Positions 47,409 to 58,246 of a DNA stretch of 64,000 nucleotides are shown here, piece by piece. Within the stretch, counting starts at the first letter, position 1. Every line of letters begins with the position of its first letter. The stretch comes from Ceratopteris richardii (taxonomy: Eukaryota; Streptophyta; Polypodiopsida; Polypodiales; Pteridaceae). The translations under genes were made by a program, and so were the position numbers. The notes below the pieces were generated by a model. The model was not told where the DNA came from and did no database searches. It worked only from the letters and a program-made list of their open reading frames with translations. The stretch lies in NCBI GenBank assembly GCA_020310875.1, contig CM035407.1:218751753-218815752 (forward strand), read 5' to 3'.

Positions 47409-48268
47409 AGTTGCATAAGAACAAGCTCGAAAGTATTGTTTTTTAGGCTTATGGATTTTATTATTTATGATAAATAACAACTGGAGGCGCTCACATCTCT
47501 AAAATTAGAGTAAAATTAGATAAAAGTATATAAAAGTAAGAAGGAAAGGAGAGGTGTCTATTTTTAGACAAGGGAGGCGCTTCTCTTGATAGCCACTCAA
47601 AGAGTGGTTCTCTTAGTGTAGGTGTTAAAATTGAGTTATTTTTGTCGTATTGTGAATCTTAGAATTTTTACTATAGACGTAAATAAGTTTTCTACAAAAT
47701 TCAATGAGAAAACTCCGCACAACTAGGTGTTTTTTTCAGATCTACATTCTTATGTGTACATGGTGTCTCATCAATGACATAGCTCTCTTCAAACTTTCAT
47801 ATCTCAGTTTTTATGAGGTCTTTTTGAGTGATTTCACTTGGAGGAGTTTTGTTACCTCTTATAATTTCTATCTATGGCAAAATGTCTCATATATCTTTGA
47901 GTTTTTCTAGCCTTTTACATCAGTTTTCAATTCAGACAGTTAGTCATACCTTCTTGTTGGAGGCCTCCACATATCTTGTCTTCCAAGTATTTGTTTGGGA
48001 GGTATATGCCCCCTTTTTGACATTTTTTGTTGCGAAAGCATGCTACTGAAAGTCTACTTTCTGAATAAAGGACTTGTTTTAAGGAATCCTACTTAGATAG
48101 GTTCTAGTGATTATTTTGCTATAGTCACCAATTTCTGTTTTCTTGAAAGTTTGGATGAAAGTTAGATTTCTGAAGTTTGGAGGTATTTGTTTGATCTTTT
48201 GAAGTTCTTGGGAGGTCTCATTATTTTTCATTGTGTACTTTGATGTTTACAAGTTTGTAAACATAACA
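47409..48268 (+). repeat. 5' LTR of Copia-B2
   Basis: It starts with a mutated agttgcataagaac (TGTTACATAAGAAC in other copies) and ends aacataaca. The primer site TGGTATCAGAGC follows at 48272-48283. Confidence 0.88.
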
Positions 48269-48349
48269 TTGTGGTATCAGAGCTATTGTTTTTTATCACA
48301 TCCTTCAAAAATCTTGTTGAATTATCTTCTTTGTTTACAATGATTGAAC

Positions 48350-49250
48350 ATGGCAGATTTGAGTGCATCCATTGAGAAATAATCTAATGGGAGAAATTAT
48401 CCCATGTGGAAATTTAGAATGGATTCTTATCTCATGTCTAAAGTTCTTCGGGGATTGATAATAGGTACAGAAGTGAAGCTAGTATTACCAGAACCTCCTA
48501 CACAAGGAGATCGCAAGAGAGCAAGAATGGATCTAAAGAGACAAAAGAGTTATGTTTATTATATCACGAACAACCTCGAATACTATGCTTGTACATAGAA
48601 GAGGTTTGAGTACTAGTAGAGAAGCGTGAGAGTCTCTAGAAAGGTTATTTGCAACTACTAAGAGAGCAAGGCAAACACAACTTATTGGTGAGTTGAGAAG
48701 AGTAAAAAAGAAGCCACGAAAATCAGTTAATGATTATGTTCTTGAGGAAAAATCTCTTATTAATGCATCTCTTAGTGAGGATATAAAGTTTAGTATCATG
48801 TTAAATGGCTTGAGAGAAAATGAAAGATGGAATTCCTTCATTACATCCATCATTACTCGACAGAATCTACCATCCTTTGAAGATTTACAAACGCTCATGA
48901 TGACTAAACAAATCAACATAGAAGGTGGAAACTGTTATCATTCACAAAGAGGTAGTGAAAGACAAGATCTTTATACTTCATCAAATAGAGCAGGAGGTAG
49001 AGGAAGTTGGAGAGGATGAGGAAGATTCAACAACAATGCAAGAGGAAGAGGAAGCTTTAATGCTACTATAGGAGCAAGAACAATACAACAAAGTCAATAA
49101 ACTCAACCAAATCAACAAGGTAACTTTACTTGTAATTATTATGGTAAAGTTGGTCATTATGCTAGGGATTGCATCTCCAACCCAAATAGAAGAGGTGGTT
49201 TTAGAGGATGACAAAGAGTAAGAGGCCAAGATCGCATGCATCAAAACAAA
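48350..49250 (+). pseudogene. Copia-B2 gag
   Basis: It starts at MADLSASIEK (48350) with a TAA ten codons later and several frame changes. The middle part (48693-49019) matches Copia-B gag closely. The zinc knuckle near 49130-49170 reads CNYYGKVGHYARDC, with the second Cys changed to Tyr, so it could not bind zinc normally. Confidence 0.88.
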
Positions 49251-49319
49251 AACATAGTTGAAGAGTAGGCTTAGTCAGAGAAGGAAAACATTTTGAGGGC
49301 TATGCATATAGAGACACAT

Positions 49320-49616
49320 AAGAGGAAGGTAAAAAAAGACTTGGTATGTAGATAGTGGTTGCAAAAACCACATGAGTCATACCATAAACATTACAATAAT
49401 TAGTGGCACGCTTATCAAAAGAACAATGGGGCTTTTATTATAAGAGGACAAAAGGTAAATAGGTTATATACTTATGAAATTGAAGTTCGAGATTATGCAG
49501 GTTATACAATGGTCAATTGGGCTCAAGTAAGTCAATTGGATATATGGCATAAAAGATTAGGACACATCAATGTTTGCGCATCGAAGGATATTGCAAAGAA
49601 ATCCTTCATTGAAGGC
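49320..49616 (+). pseudogene. Copia-B2 protease and pre-integrase remnant
   Basis: YVDSGCKNHMSH (49345) is joined at once to a later part of the Copia-B sequence (WHAYQKNNGAFIIRGQK, 49405), so most of the protease is deleted. The pre-integrase reads DIWHKRLGHINV (49540) and stops where the miniature element inserts. The last five bases (aaggc, 49612-49616) are its left target duplication. Confidence 0.85.
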
Positions 49617-49678
49617 TGTAAGGAATTGAACTCACAACCTCTTGGTTAGGAATGTGATGGGCTAACCACTTGCCCCAA
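49617..49678 (-). other. tRNA-like sequence with A and B box matches, copy 1
   Basis: On the minus strand, GGCAAGTGG (49674-49666) resembles the tRNA A box and AGTTCAATTCC (49632-49622) resembles the B box, about 33 bases apart as in a tRNA gene. The acceptor ends do not pair and I cannot draw a full cloverleaf. It is therefore a tRNA-derived or pol III promoter-like segment, not a tRNA gene. Confidence 0.5.
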
Positions 49679-49788
49679 AAGCCATTGTTGAGGATTACTT
49701 TCTAATCCTCTCTCTTAGGGTGTAGTTCAACCATCTCCTATCTGTCAAGGGTGTGGTTCAACCATCTTCTTCCTATCACTTTATTACA
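49617..49788 (-). repeat. Miniature element LTR (3' LTR in element orientation)
   Basis: It has 172 bp with TGTAAGG...TTATTACA ends on the plus strand. It contains two related words, gtagttcaaccatctcctatctgtcaag and gtggttcaaccatcttc, near 49722-49775. Confidence 0.88.
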
Positions 49789-49911
49789 TTCTTCCCCCCT
49801 TGCTCAATCGTTGTCCTCAATGATCTGCTCTTGTATCCTTCTAGCCTTGGTGATCAGTCCCTTGAGCTCCCTAGGTGCCCTTGAATTGATGTCCTCAACC
49901 TTGCAGAGTTT

Positions 49912-50045
49912 CTTGAACCTTGTTCACAACCTTGGTCTGTTGAACCCTTGCTCTCAACCTTGGTGTCTGGAACCTTCTTGTTCGCAACCTTGCTGCCTTG
50001 AGCCCTTGTTCTCAACCTCAGTCTTGAACCTTGTTCTCACCCATG
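49912..50045. repeat. Internal 27-bp tandem repeat of the miniature element
   Basis: Five units starting with cttgaacc-type words (49912, 49939, 49966, 49997, 50022) contain cttgttctcaacctt with variations. They fill the middle of the non-coding interior. Confidence 0.75.
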
Positions 50046-50141
50046 TTTGGTATCTTGAACCCTCAATCAAGTGCCACCCAAGGTTTCCAACAGACTTCAC
50101 ACTTCCAAGCTAGATCACTAGATTTGGAAACTTCGTGCCAA

Positions 50142-50313
50142 TGTAAGGATTTGAAATCACAACCTCTTGGTTAGGAATGTGATGGGCTAACCACTTGCCC
50201 CAAAATCCATGGTTGAGGATTACTTCCTAATCCTCTCTCTTAGGGTGTAGTTCAACCATCTCCTATCTATCAAGGGTGTGGTTCAACCATCCTCTTCATA
50301 TCACATTATTACA
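50142..50313 (-). repeat. Miniature element LTR (5' LTR in element orientation)
   Basis: It is 172 bp, the same length as its partner. Its tRNA-like part (50142-50203) lies at the LTR end next to the possible primer site and has ATTTCAAATCC at the B box position. Confidence 0.88.
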
Positions 50314-50318
50314 AAGGC

Positions 50319-52970
50319 CTACCACAACTACCTAAGAAAGATTTGGATTTTGTTTGTGAGGCAAGTCAGTTTAGAAAACCGGTACGAAGTCCATTTTCAA
50401 AAGCAAGATTGCAAAGCAGAGGTATTTTGGACTTGATTCATATTGATGTATGGGGTACATCTCAAGAAGCGTCCATGGCAAGTAACAAGTACTTTGTAAC
50501 ATTTATTGATGAATTCTCAAAGTTTACATTCATTTATTATATGAAATAAAAATCCAAAGTTTTTGATATGTTCAAGAACTTTAAATCATTCGTTGAAAAG
50601 CAAACAGATCAAAGCATAAGAAGGTCGAGATCAAATGGAGGAGATGAGTATTTTTCTAATCAATTTCTTGCATATTTGGAAGAAGAAGGAATAAAAAAGG
50701 AGACTACAAATAGATACACGCCTCAACAAAATGGTGTGGCCCAAAGAAGAAACATGTCAATCTTAGAGATGCGTAGGTGCATGTTAAATGAAAAGGACTT
50801 AGCACTTAATTTTTGGGCTGAAGCATGCAATATGGCAGTTTATGTGATGAACAAGTTACCACCTACTCAATGTCATGTACATAAAGCACCTTATGAATTG
50901 TTTTATTGATCAACGCCAGATATTTCTAATTGTAGAATTTTTTGGAGCATATGTTTTTTTCATGTTCCACAACAGTTAAGATCAAAGTTGGATCCAAGGT
51001 CACAAAAAATGATTTTCACTGGTATGGCAAAAGGGCAACGAGCATATAGACATGTGAACCCAGATACAAGAGAGATAATTGTTTTGAGAGATGTTATTTT
51101 TCATGAAGATAAATCTTGGTATAAATATGAAGTGTAGGTAGATGAAGAAGAAATTACAAGAAGTCATGAAGAAGAGCTAAGTTCTCCAAGCTCACCAAAA
51201 AGTCAAATTACACATGCAGAGGTAACTCCCCTAATCAAAAGTTGAAGAAAATTCTAGATTTTATTTCAAAGGAAAGTCAGTCACAAGAAGAAGGAAGTGA
51301 AGGTTGTACATCAAGAAGAACCCAAACTCGAAGGCAAGAAAATCATGGTAGGACAAGAAGTCAATCAAGATATCAAGTATGAGAAAGAAGGCAACTGTAA
51401 AGATTTTGTCATGAAGCTTATATGGCAAAACTTCTTGAGGAGCAGAAACCAACAACTTTTAAAGAAGCATCAAAGATAAAGAAATGGGTTAAGGCAATGG
51501 ATGACGAAATGGCAGCTTTGTATGAGAACAGTACATGGAATTTAGTTCCAAGCCAACCTAACATGAAGGTAATGGCTAACAAATGGGTGTACTGGATAAA
51601 GAGAAATAGTGATGGTTCAGTAAGTAGGTCTAAGCAAGGCTTGTTTGTAAAGGTTATGCATAGAGTTATGGCATCGATTATGAGGAGACATTTTCTCCTA
51701 TCGCCAAGATATCAACAATAACGACACTAATAAGTGTTGCCGCAAGCAAGCTATGGAACCTCTATCAATTAGATATCAAAAATGCATTTCTCAATGGTGA
51801 TTTAAAAGACGATGTGTGCATGGAGCCACTAGCACGTTATGAACATCCCAAGAAGCCTACACATATATGTAAACCCTTAAAACCATTGTATGGTCTTAAG
51901 CAGGCTCCATGGGCTTGGAATTTTAGATTGGTAAAGCTTCTTGAAAAGCAGGGATATAGGTGTTCAAATGCAGATATTTCTTTGTATTTAAAAGTTGAAG
52001 GATCAATGATTGTTTATATCTCAGTTTATGTGGATGAATTTATAATAACAAGAAATGATGAAGTGAAATAGCCACGATCAAAGCATAGCTTGGATCTGAA
52101 TTTAAAATTTCAGATTTAGAAGAATTGATGTATATTCATGGAATTGAAGTTATGAAGAAAGAAGATGGTGTATATCTTCTACAAAGGAAGAATATTTCAT
52201 ATCTATGAAAGAAATATGGCATGGAGCATCATCCCAAGAGTATCACTAATCTGATAAAACCCAATGTGAAGTATAGAGTTGAAGATGGTGAACCTTTAGA
52301 AGATCCACTTATCTAGAGGTCTTTGATTGGTTCTCTTATAAATGCAATTTTAATAAGGTCGGATATTACATTTAGTGTAAGTACATTGTCTCAATTCATG
52401 AACAAACCCACAGATGTACATATGCAAGCAGCTAAAAGGGTCTTGAGATATTTGAAGGGTACATGAAATGAAGGTTTGGGCTATAAATATCATGAAGTTA
52501 TGGACTTGAAAGCATACAGTGATGCAGATTGGGATGGAAATAAAGATGATAGAAGGATTACAAGAGGATATCTCATATATATAGGTAATAATTTGGTTTG
52601 GTGGAGTTCTAAAATATAGCTTAGAGTAGCACTTTCAAGCACGGAAGCTGAATATGGAAGTATTACAAATGCAACATGTGAGATTATGTGGTATTTGAAG
52701 CTTTATGAAGACATGAATTTATCTACGTCATGTCCAGAACTCTTTGGAGATAATGTAAGTTCGTTACAGCTCGCGTCTAATCTAGTGTACCATGCAAGAA
52801 CAAAACACATTGAAGTATGCTATCACTATATCCGAGAGAGGGTGGTGAATAAAGATATTGATATTCAACATGTTGGAACTAAAGATCAATTGGCAAGCAT
52901 ACTCACAAAAGCAGTGGATGCCCAGAGGCTCAAATCAAAGTTCTACTTTGAGTCAGAGCTTTTGATTTAG
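50319..52970 (+). pseudogene. Copia-B2 integrase, RT and RNase H
   Basis: After the insertion the integrase resumes (LPQLPKKDLDFVCEASQF, 50325) with IHIDVWGTS (50440), RSNGGDEYF (50625; second catalytic Asp now Asn) and PQQNGVAQRRN (50720; catalytic Glu now Gln). RT has [14 protein letters not shown] (51765) and YVDEFIITRN (52025; second Asp changed). RNase H ends with SSTEAEYGS (52640), [24 protein letters not shown] (52740) and DQLASILTKAV up to a stop at 52968-52970. Loss of several catalytic residues plus stops makes it dead. Confidence 0.9.
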
Positions 52971-53833
52971 AGCTTCAGGGGCGCAATGTTACATAAGAAC
53001 AAACTCTAAAGTATTGTTTTTTAAGATTATGGATTTTATTATTTATGATAAATAACATGTGGAGGTGCTCACATCTCTAAACTTAGAATAAAAGTAGATA
53101 AAAGTAAGAAGAAAAGGAGAGGTGTCTATTTTTAGACAAGGAAGGCGCTTTTGTTGATAGCCTCTCAATAAAATATATCGTGGAGGTATCCAAATTGAGT
53201 TATTCATGTTATGTTGCAAAGCTTACAACTTGTACTATATAATTGGATTAGCTTTTCTACAACATTCAATGAGAAAACTCTGTGCAAGTAGGTGTTTTTG
53301 CAGATCTACTTTCCTGTGTGTATTCCATGTCTCATCAATGAAATACCTCTCTTCAAACTTTGATATTTCAGTTGTTATGAGGTCTTTTTGAGTGATTTTA
53401 CTTGGAGGAGTTTCTTTAGCACTCATATTTTCTATCTACATCAAAATTTATTATAGATCTTTCAGTTTTTCTAGAGTCTTACATTAGTTTTTAGTTCCGA
53501 CATTTAGTGGTACCTTGTTGTTGCATGCCTCCACATACCTTGACTTTGAACTATTCCTTTGGGAGCTATACTCCAGCTTTTTTGACATTTTGTTTTGGTA
53601 AAGCATGATAATTGAATTCTACTTTCCTAATATATGATTGAGTTTAACAAATTCTACTCAGAGAGTTTCTGGTGATTATTTTTCTACAATCACCCATTTC
53701 TATTCTCTTGAAAGTTTGCAGGAAAGTTTCATTTCTGAAGTTTGGACATATTTGGTTGATCCTTTGAAGATCTTGGGAGCTCTCATCATTTTTTGTTGTG
53801 TATTTTGATGTTTAGAAGCTTGTAAAAATAACA
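52971..53833 (+). repeat. Polypurine tract and 3' LTR of Copia-B2
   Basis: The tract agcttcaggggcgcaa ends at 52986 and the LTR starts TGTTACATAAGAAC at 52987, ending aataaca at 53833. Confidence 0.88.
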
Positions 53834-53995
53834 AAAAGTACATAAGTGGTTATTTGTGATCATTAGGGAGAAAAAGAGGCCTACTACTCTCTCCACCACT
53901 TGTTCTTGGCTGGTATGAAGCATGTTTAAGTAGCACCACTTCATCTCTGAAGACTATCCTCCATCTCCTCCAACACATTAGGTATGTGAAGTGGC
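53834..53995 (+). other. Fragment related to 46620-46725
   Basis: The piece with ctccatctcctccaacac (53950-53968) resembles the stretch before the gag fragment at 46741, so it is probably Copia-A family gag sequence. Confidence 0.4.
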
Positions 53996-54845
53996 ATTAA
54001 TAATCCAAATGCTTTACCATGATGTCATTTCACACATTGACACACAATGCAATGGGAAACATACCGTGCAATATCCTTTTCCGTATTTGGCAAAAGAAAA
54101 ATTCTTTACACAAAGAAATAGTACTTTCTATGCCCCTAGGACCCATATACGGTGGTTCATGCATCTCTTTCATAAAAAAATTCTTCAAAAGCTTGTGTGA
54201 TGCATAACTTGTGTTGGAAATATGAGAATCCATTATGAAAAGTGTAGTGATCCTCACTAAATGATTTTGAACTATAGAAAGCATTCCATGTTTGTGAAAA
54301 ATACAAATTAGATGCATAAGTAGGAATGCTTGTATGAAATGAATGAATATGAACAGTAGAAATATTTTTAATTGAAACAATATTTGTTTGTGGGGATGGG
54401 AAAGGACTAAGGGCATCAACTATGGCATTAGTTTTGCCTGGTTCATATTGAATCATAGGCAAAAAATTTTGTATGAATGAAACCCATTTAATGTGTCTAT
54501 CAAAAGTAATTGGTTAAGTTAATAAATGATTAATAGCTTATTGGTCTATGTTGATTAGAAATTCAGAACCCATAAGGTAATGTTTCCAAATCTTTAAAGC
54601 ATGCACAACACCTAAAAGTTCCTTATCATATGTACTATAGTTCTTTTCAAAAGGTTTTAGTTTTTTACTTTCAAATGCAATATGATGATCATCTTGTATT
54701 CATACAACACCTTTACCTAAACTACTAGCATCTGTAACTACATGGAAAGGTTGTGTAAAATTTGCTAATTGCAAAACAGGTGCATGAGAAAGTAAATTTT
54801 TGATTTTTTCAAAAGATTGTTGTTGTGCTAATCCCCATGCAAATT
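53996..54845 (-). pseudogene. Ty3/gypsy RT end, RNase H and integrase H2C2 fragment
   Basis: The minus strand reads KFAWGLAQQQSFEKIK (54840), FHVVTDASSLGKGVV (54740; RNase H), FEKNYSTYDKELLGVVHALKIWKHYL (54650), DRHIKWVSFIQNF (54500), MIQYEPGKTNAIVDALS (54455) and MHEPPYMGPRGIESTISL (54155) before a worn zinc region. This is the gypsy order of RT, RNase H and integrase. It is in the opposite orientation to the gypsy element at 33931-38012, and several frame changes are present. Confidence 0.87.
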
Positions 54846-55300
54846 TTAACTTTTTCTTCCACCACCAAATGTGGAAATCATAGACTTCCTATGAATCTTG
54901 TCACTCATAAGTGCAACACGAATACCATTATATACAAGTTTTCCTTCATGTTCATTGTTACTCATGGCTATGGAAAATGTAACCCATGATGGTGGCAAGG
55001 TTGATAGCGAGATAATGTATTTCATCTCATCATCCATTTGCATCTTTTAAGCTTGCAATCAAGAAAAGAGAGCATTAAATGCATCCAAATGAGTTGCAAG
55101 ACTATCTATGTCCTAAATGTGCAAGTCATACAACTTCCTCATAAAATAAACAAGTTTGGAAGCATTCCCCTTAACATCATTGTTATGAATCTTCTTCCAT
55201 ACCTCTTCTATTGCCTCATTGTTCAAAATAATGAAATAATCACTATGTAGAAGGTGTAGATGAATATTGGACATGTTTATGTGTAGATGCCATCAACTTG
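54846..55300 (-). pseudogene. Copia gag fragment
   Basis: The frame MKYIISLSTLPPSWVTFSIAMSN (55025) with EGKLVYNGIRVALMSDK matches the central UBN2-type part of copia Gag. It abuts gypsy RT sequence at 54845 without spacing, so one has inserted into or recombined with the other. Confidence 0.7.
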
Positions 55301-55309
55301 CATAAGGAA

Positions 55310-56819
55310 AACACCAAAATAATGATGCAAATGCCCCAAATCTGACATCTTAGATGAGGCATGCAAATCAATGTTAAAATCATCAATACACTTCACATGA
55401 GGACAAGTGAGTAGCATGTCATGAACATAGATAGTGACTAGAAGCACATCATTTGTATGCTTAACATGTAAGGTGCTCTAAGTTGGATTGGTCTCAATTC
55501 CATCTGCAATAATGTTGGCATGTATCTTTTCATATTAAGCACATGGTGCTTCCATCAAACCCGATTATTCCTTTTTCAATGTGCACACTTTGTTTTCATG
55601 CCCTTTATGCGGAAAATGATGGGGATGAAAAAAAACTTCTTCATGCAAGTCATCATTCAGAAATGCATTTTTTATTTTCAATTGATGTACATTCCAACCA
55701 TGATGAGCTCCAAGTGCACAGATGCTATGAAAAGTAGTCATGCAACATGTAGGAGCAAAGGTCTCATCAAAATCAATGCCTCTTTCGTATGCATAGCCCT
55801 TTGCAATAAGCCTAGCGCTACATACATCCACTAGTCATGAGAAGATAGATCATGATTACAAACAATAGTAAATGCCCATTCTTCACTTTGCACAAGATTA
55901 GCATACTCTATTTTGGGTGTAGAGGCCTTCGCAACAACCATTCCAACCTCTTTCTTCTTTGCCTCTTTCGTAGCCAGTTTTCAAAAACTCTTTATGACAT
56001 CATCATTTCCTTTCTAGTATTTGCAAAACAATTTCTGCATTTTCTGTTTTCTTCTCCTCTTTTTCAGTTTTCTTAGATTGTAGAGGATTAGCAAATTTTT
56101 GCTTACTAGTACATGAGATCCATTTACCTTTGCCCTTCTAAATAGGCAAGAAAGCTTGATCTGCAACAAGCATAATGGACCTCTTTTGCCTAGACTAATC
56201 TTCTTGCAACACAAGATACACTAACTCCTCAAATGTTAAGGCATTTGGATTGAATTTTATCATCAATTGAAGAGTACAAGCAAGAATCTAATCGAATCTA
56301 GAAGACCATTCAGAACCGTCTACACAAGTGAACTATCAGGCAAGACTTCATGAGCATAAATCAACTACTCTTTCAAATCTTTGATCTTTGTCATAAAACT
56401 CTCCATAAGGAACATGAGCCCATTCCTATCCGAGTATAAAGTTATAAGTATATCCCAAGCATCCTATATCGTTCAGCATGAGCAAATGTTAGGAATACTA
56501 GTATGTCTGATAGACAAGGCTATGAATGCATGTGTGTGAGCATCTCTACTATCCTAACAAAGTTCCTCCACAGTAGGTGCACCAAGAGCCACAACACAAA
56601 GAGGAACGTGAAGAATATCACCATCTTCAATGCCATGTGCATCGGCTTCATTAATATATTTGTAGATGTAATAGGCTGTTTTTCAACACCATGCACAATA
56701 TTCCATAGTCCTTTTGCAACCAATACCTGATGCATCATATAAGCCCATAATGGGTAATTCGCACCATCCAACTTACCCTCAACAACCAACATATGAAATA
56801 GATCACTACTTTCATCCAT
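55310..56819 (-). pseudogene. Copia-D gag and RT, internally deleted
   Basis: Gag starts at the Met at 56819 (MDESSDLF), with LVVEGKLDGANYPLWAYMMHQVL (56780), the usual N-terminal motif. Worn gag continues to about 56000. RT then follows directly with ARLIAKGYAYERGIDFDETFAP (55810), VHQLKIKNAFLNDDL (55690; Asp changed to Lys) and a YVHDMLL-like active site near 55430. Protease and integrase are missing through a deletion. Confidence 0.8.
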
Positions 56820-56899
56820 GATAACTAACAAAAATACCCTAATGCAAAAAAATGGTTGTATCTCAAAAAATTTAACAAAACTACCCTGTTGAGTACTGT

Positions 56900-57340
56900 T
56901 AAATGGCCTATAGCAAACTTTGAGGCACTTAAATTAGAGAACACAAACCTTTATATATCTTTGGCACACAAAAGGAAAAATTGCCAACATAGGCACTATG
57001 ATAGTGCATTTAGACGCCGAAAGGAGCAATTTTGAGAGTATGATTAGAGGGGTTTCAACGATGCCCTAGATGAAGAGGCAACCTAATTTGATACCAATTG
57101 TTGGAGTTTGAGGTCTCCAAAAGCATGCGAATAGCATACTTTGAGGCACTTAAACTAGACAATAGGAGTGTGTATATATCTTTGGCAAAAAATAACAAAA
57201 TGGCTCACACAAGCGTTGTGATTGTGCATTTGGAGGCCTAAATTTGCAATTTTGAGACTATGACAAGAGGTTTTTGGATGACACCCTAGATGAAGAGGCA
57301 AGGTGCTTTGATACCAATGGTTGGAGTTTGAGGTCTCCAG
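56900..57340. repeat. 220-bp tandem duplication of copia leader and LTR end
   Basis: The segment ending ttgataccaattgttggagtttgaggtctcc (57088-57118) recurs 220 bases later (57308-57338). Both copies hold the words ttggcacaaa, gtgcatttggaggc and ccctagatgaagaggcaa. The ttgataccaa is a Met-tRNA primer site read on the plus strand, so each unit contains a leader and the start of a minus-strand LTR. Confidence 0.75.
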
Positions 57341-57545
57341 ATGATGCATGAAACACAACACACAATATTGTATATATTACCAAGAGAATATACAAAGTTA
57401 ATTGACCCATTAGGGTTATAGGCATATATACAAGATAGGGGAAAAAACCTCCAAAAGACGGAGAGAAGTGCCCCGATGGTCCTAGAGTGCTTAGACACAT
57501 CACTACCTAAATATATAAACACCATATTATTTTGTTTATGAACAC
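57319..57545 (-). repeat. Probable Copia-D 5' LTR part
   Basis: It directly follows the second primer site and starts tggttggagtttgagg. The far end could not be fixed and lies near 57545, where the repeats described next begin. Confidence 0.45.
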
Positions 57546-58215
57546 CAATAAATTGATTTCAGTTGATTGTTTAACAAATCTACCATAATATGAATTTATA
57601 GGTTGGAAAAGAATAAAATTTAATATAAACATGAATTATATCCAATTTTATCAAGAATACTTGTTCACTTATTTGTCATGAACATGTCTTCTTTTTGTTA
57701 CAAGTTTTTGAGTTTAAACTTTGATTACTTCATAAAATAGATTACCTTTCTATTGAAGGTTCATTTTTCTATTTAATATTGTGCTTTAGTGATATTCAAA
57801 TACATTTCAAATTGATAAGTTATTTAAAGTTGATTATATCAATCTTAAATCTATTTTAATCCCAAAGTTATGAATTTAGAGTTTAAAAAATCAACAATAG
57901 CTCAATTATGTATAATTTGATATATTCATAAGTGTTGCTTCAGCCATTGTTTGCTTGGATGAACGATCCCAAATTATGGTATCTAAAAACATTAATACAT
58001 TGATTTAGATTTGGTTGTATAAAAAATCTACCATAATATGAATTAAGTGGCTCGATAAGAATACAATTTAATATAAACATCATTTATATGCAATTTGATC
58101 TACAATGACTGTTCACTTGTTTGAATGGTCCCAAATTTAAAGTATGTTATGATGTGTAAAAACACTAATAAGGTGATTCAAACTTGATTGTATAAAATTT
58201 TACCACATGAAATAA
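57540..58215. repeat. Degenerate dispersed repeat, three copies
   Basis: The word series aacaccaataaattgattt ... aaatctaccataatatgaatt starts near 57541 and recurs near 57986 and 58160 with substitutions. The first two copies continue in parallel (aatttaatataaacat, ttgttcactt). No gene is seen here. Confidence 0.65.
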
Positions 58216-58246
58216 ATTTGAATAATGCCCTTTGTAAAATTATTAT

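Larger units (their letters stand above)
49617..50313 (-). mobile_element. Miniature non-coding LTR element (TRIM-like)
   Basis: The element is 697 bp, with two 172-bp direct terminal repeats (TG...CA) and a perfect target duplication AAGGC (49612-49616 and 50314-50318). It splits the Copia-B2 pre-integrase, whose reading resumes after it. A polypurine run, GAGCAAGGGGGGAAGAA on the minus strand (49805-49789), abuts one LTR and fixes the orientation as minus. A TGG beginning a possible primer site (TGGCACGAAG) lies at 50140-50131 on the minus strand. It codes for nothing and would need enzymes from another element. Its LTRs carry a tRNA-like segment. The LTRs differ at nine positions by eye, so it is not recent. 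Confidence 0.88.
47409..53833 (+). mobile_element. Copia-B2, second Copia-B copy carrying a miniature LTR element
   Basis: It has two LTRs of about 860 and 847 bp, a perfect primer site, gag, a partly deleted pol and a polypurine tract. The flanking bases (cagag before, aaaag after) do not match well, so the target duplication has been lost or mutated. LTR divergence is clearly greater than in Copia-1. A 697-bp element is inserted at 49617-50313. Confidence 0.9.

Noticed and set aside
49617..49678. A functional tRNA gene
   Set aside because: There are box-like words, but the acceptor arm does not pair, the anticodon arm pairs poorly and no terminator T-run fits; it is kept only as a tRNA-like segment.
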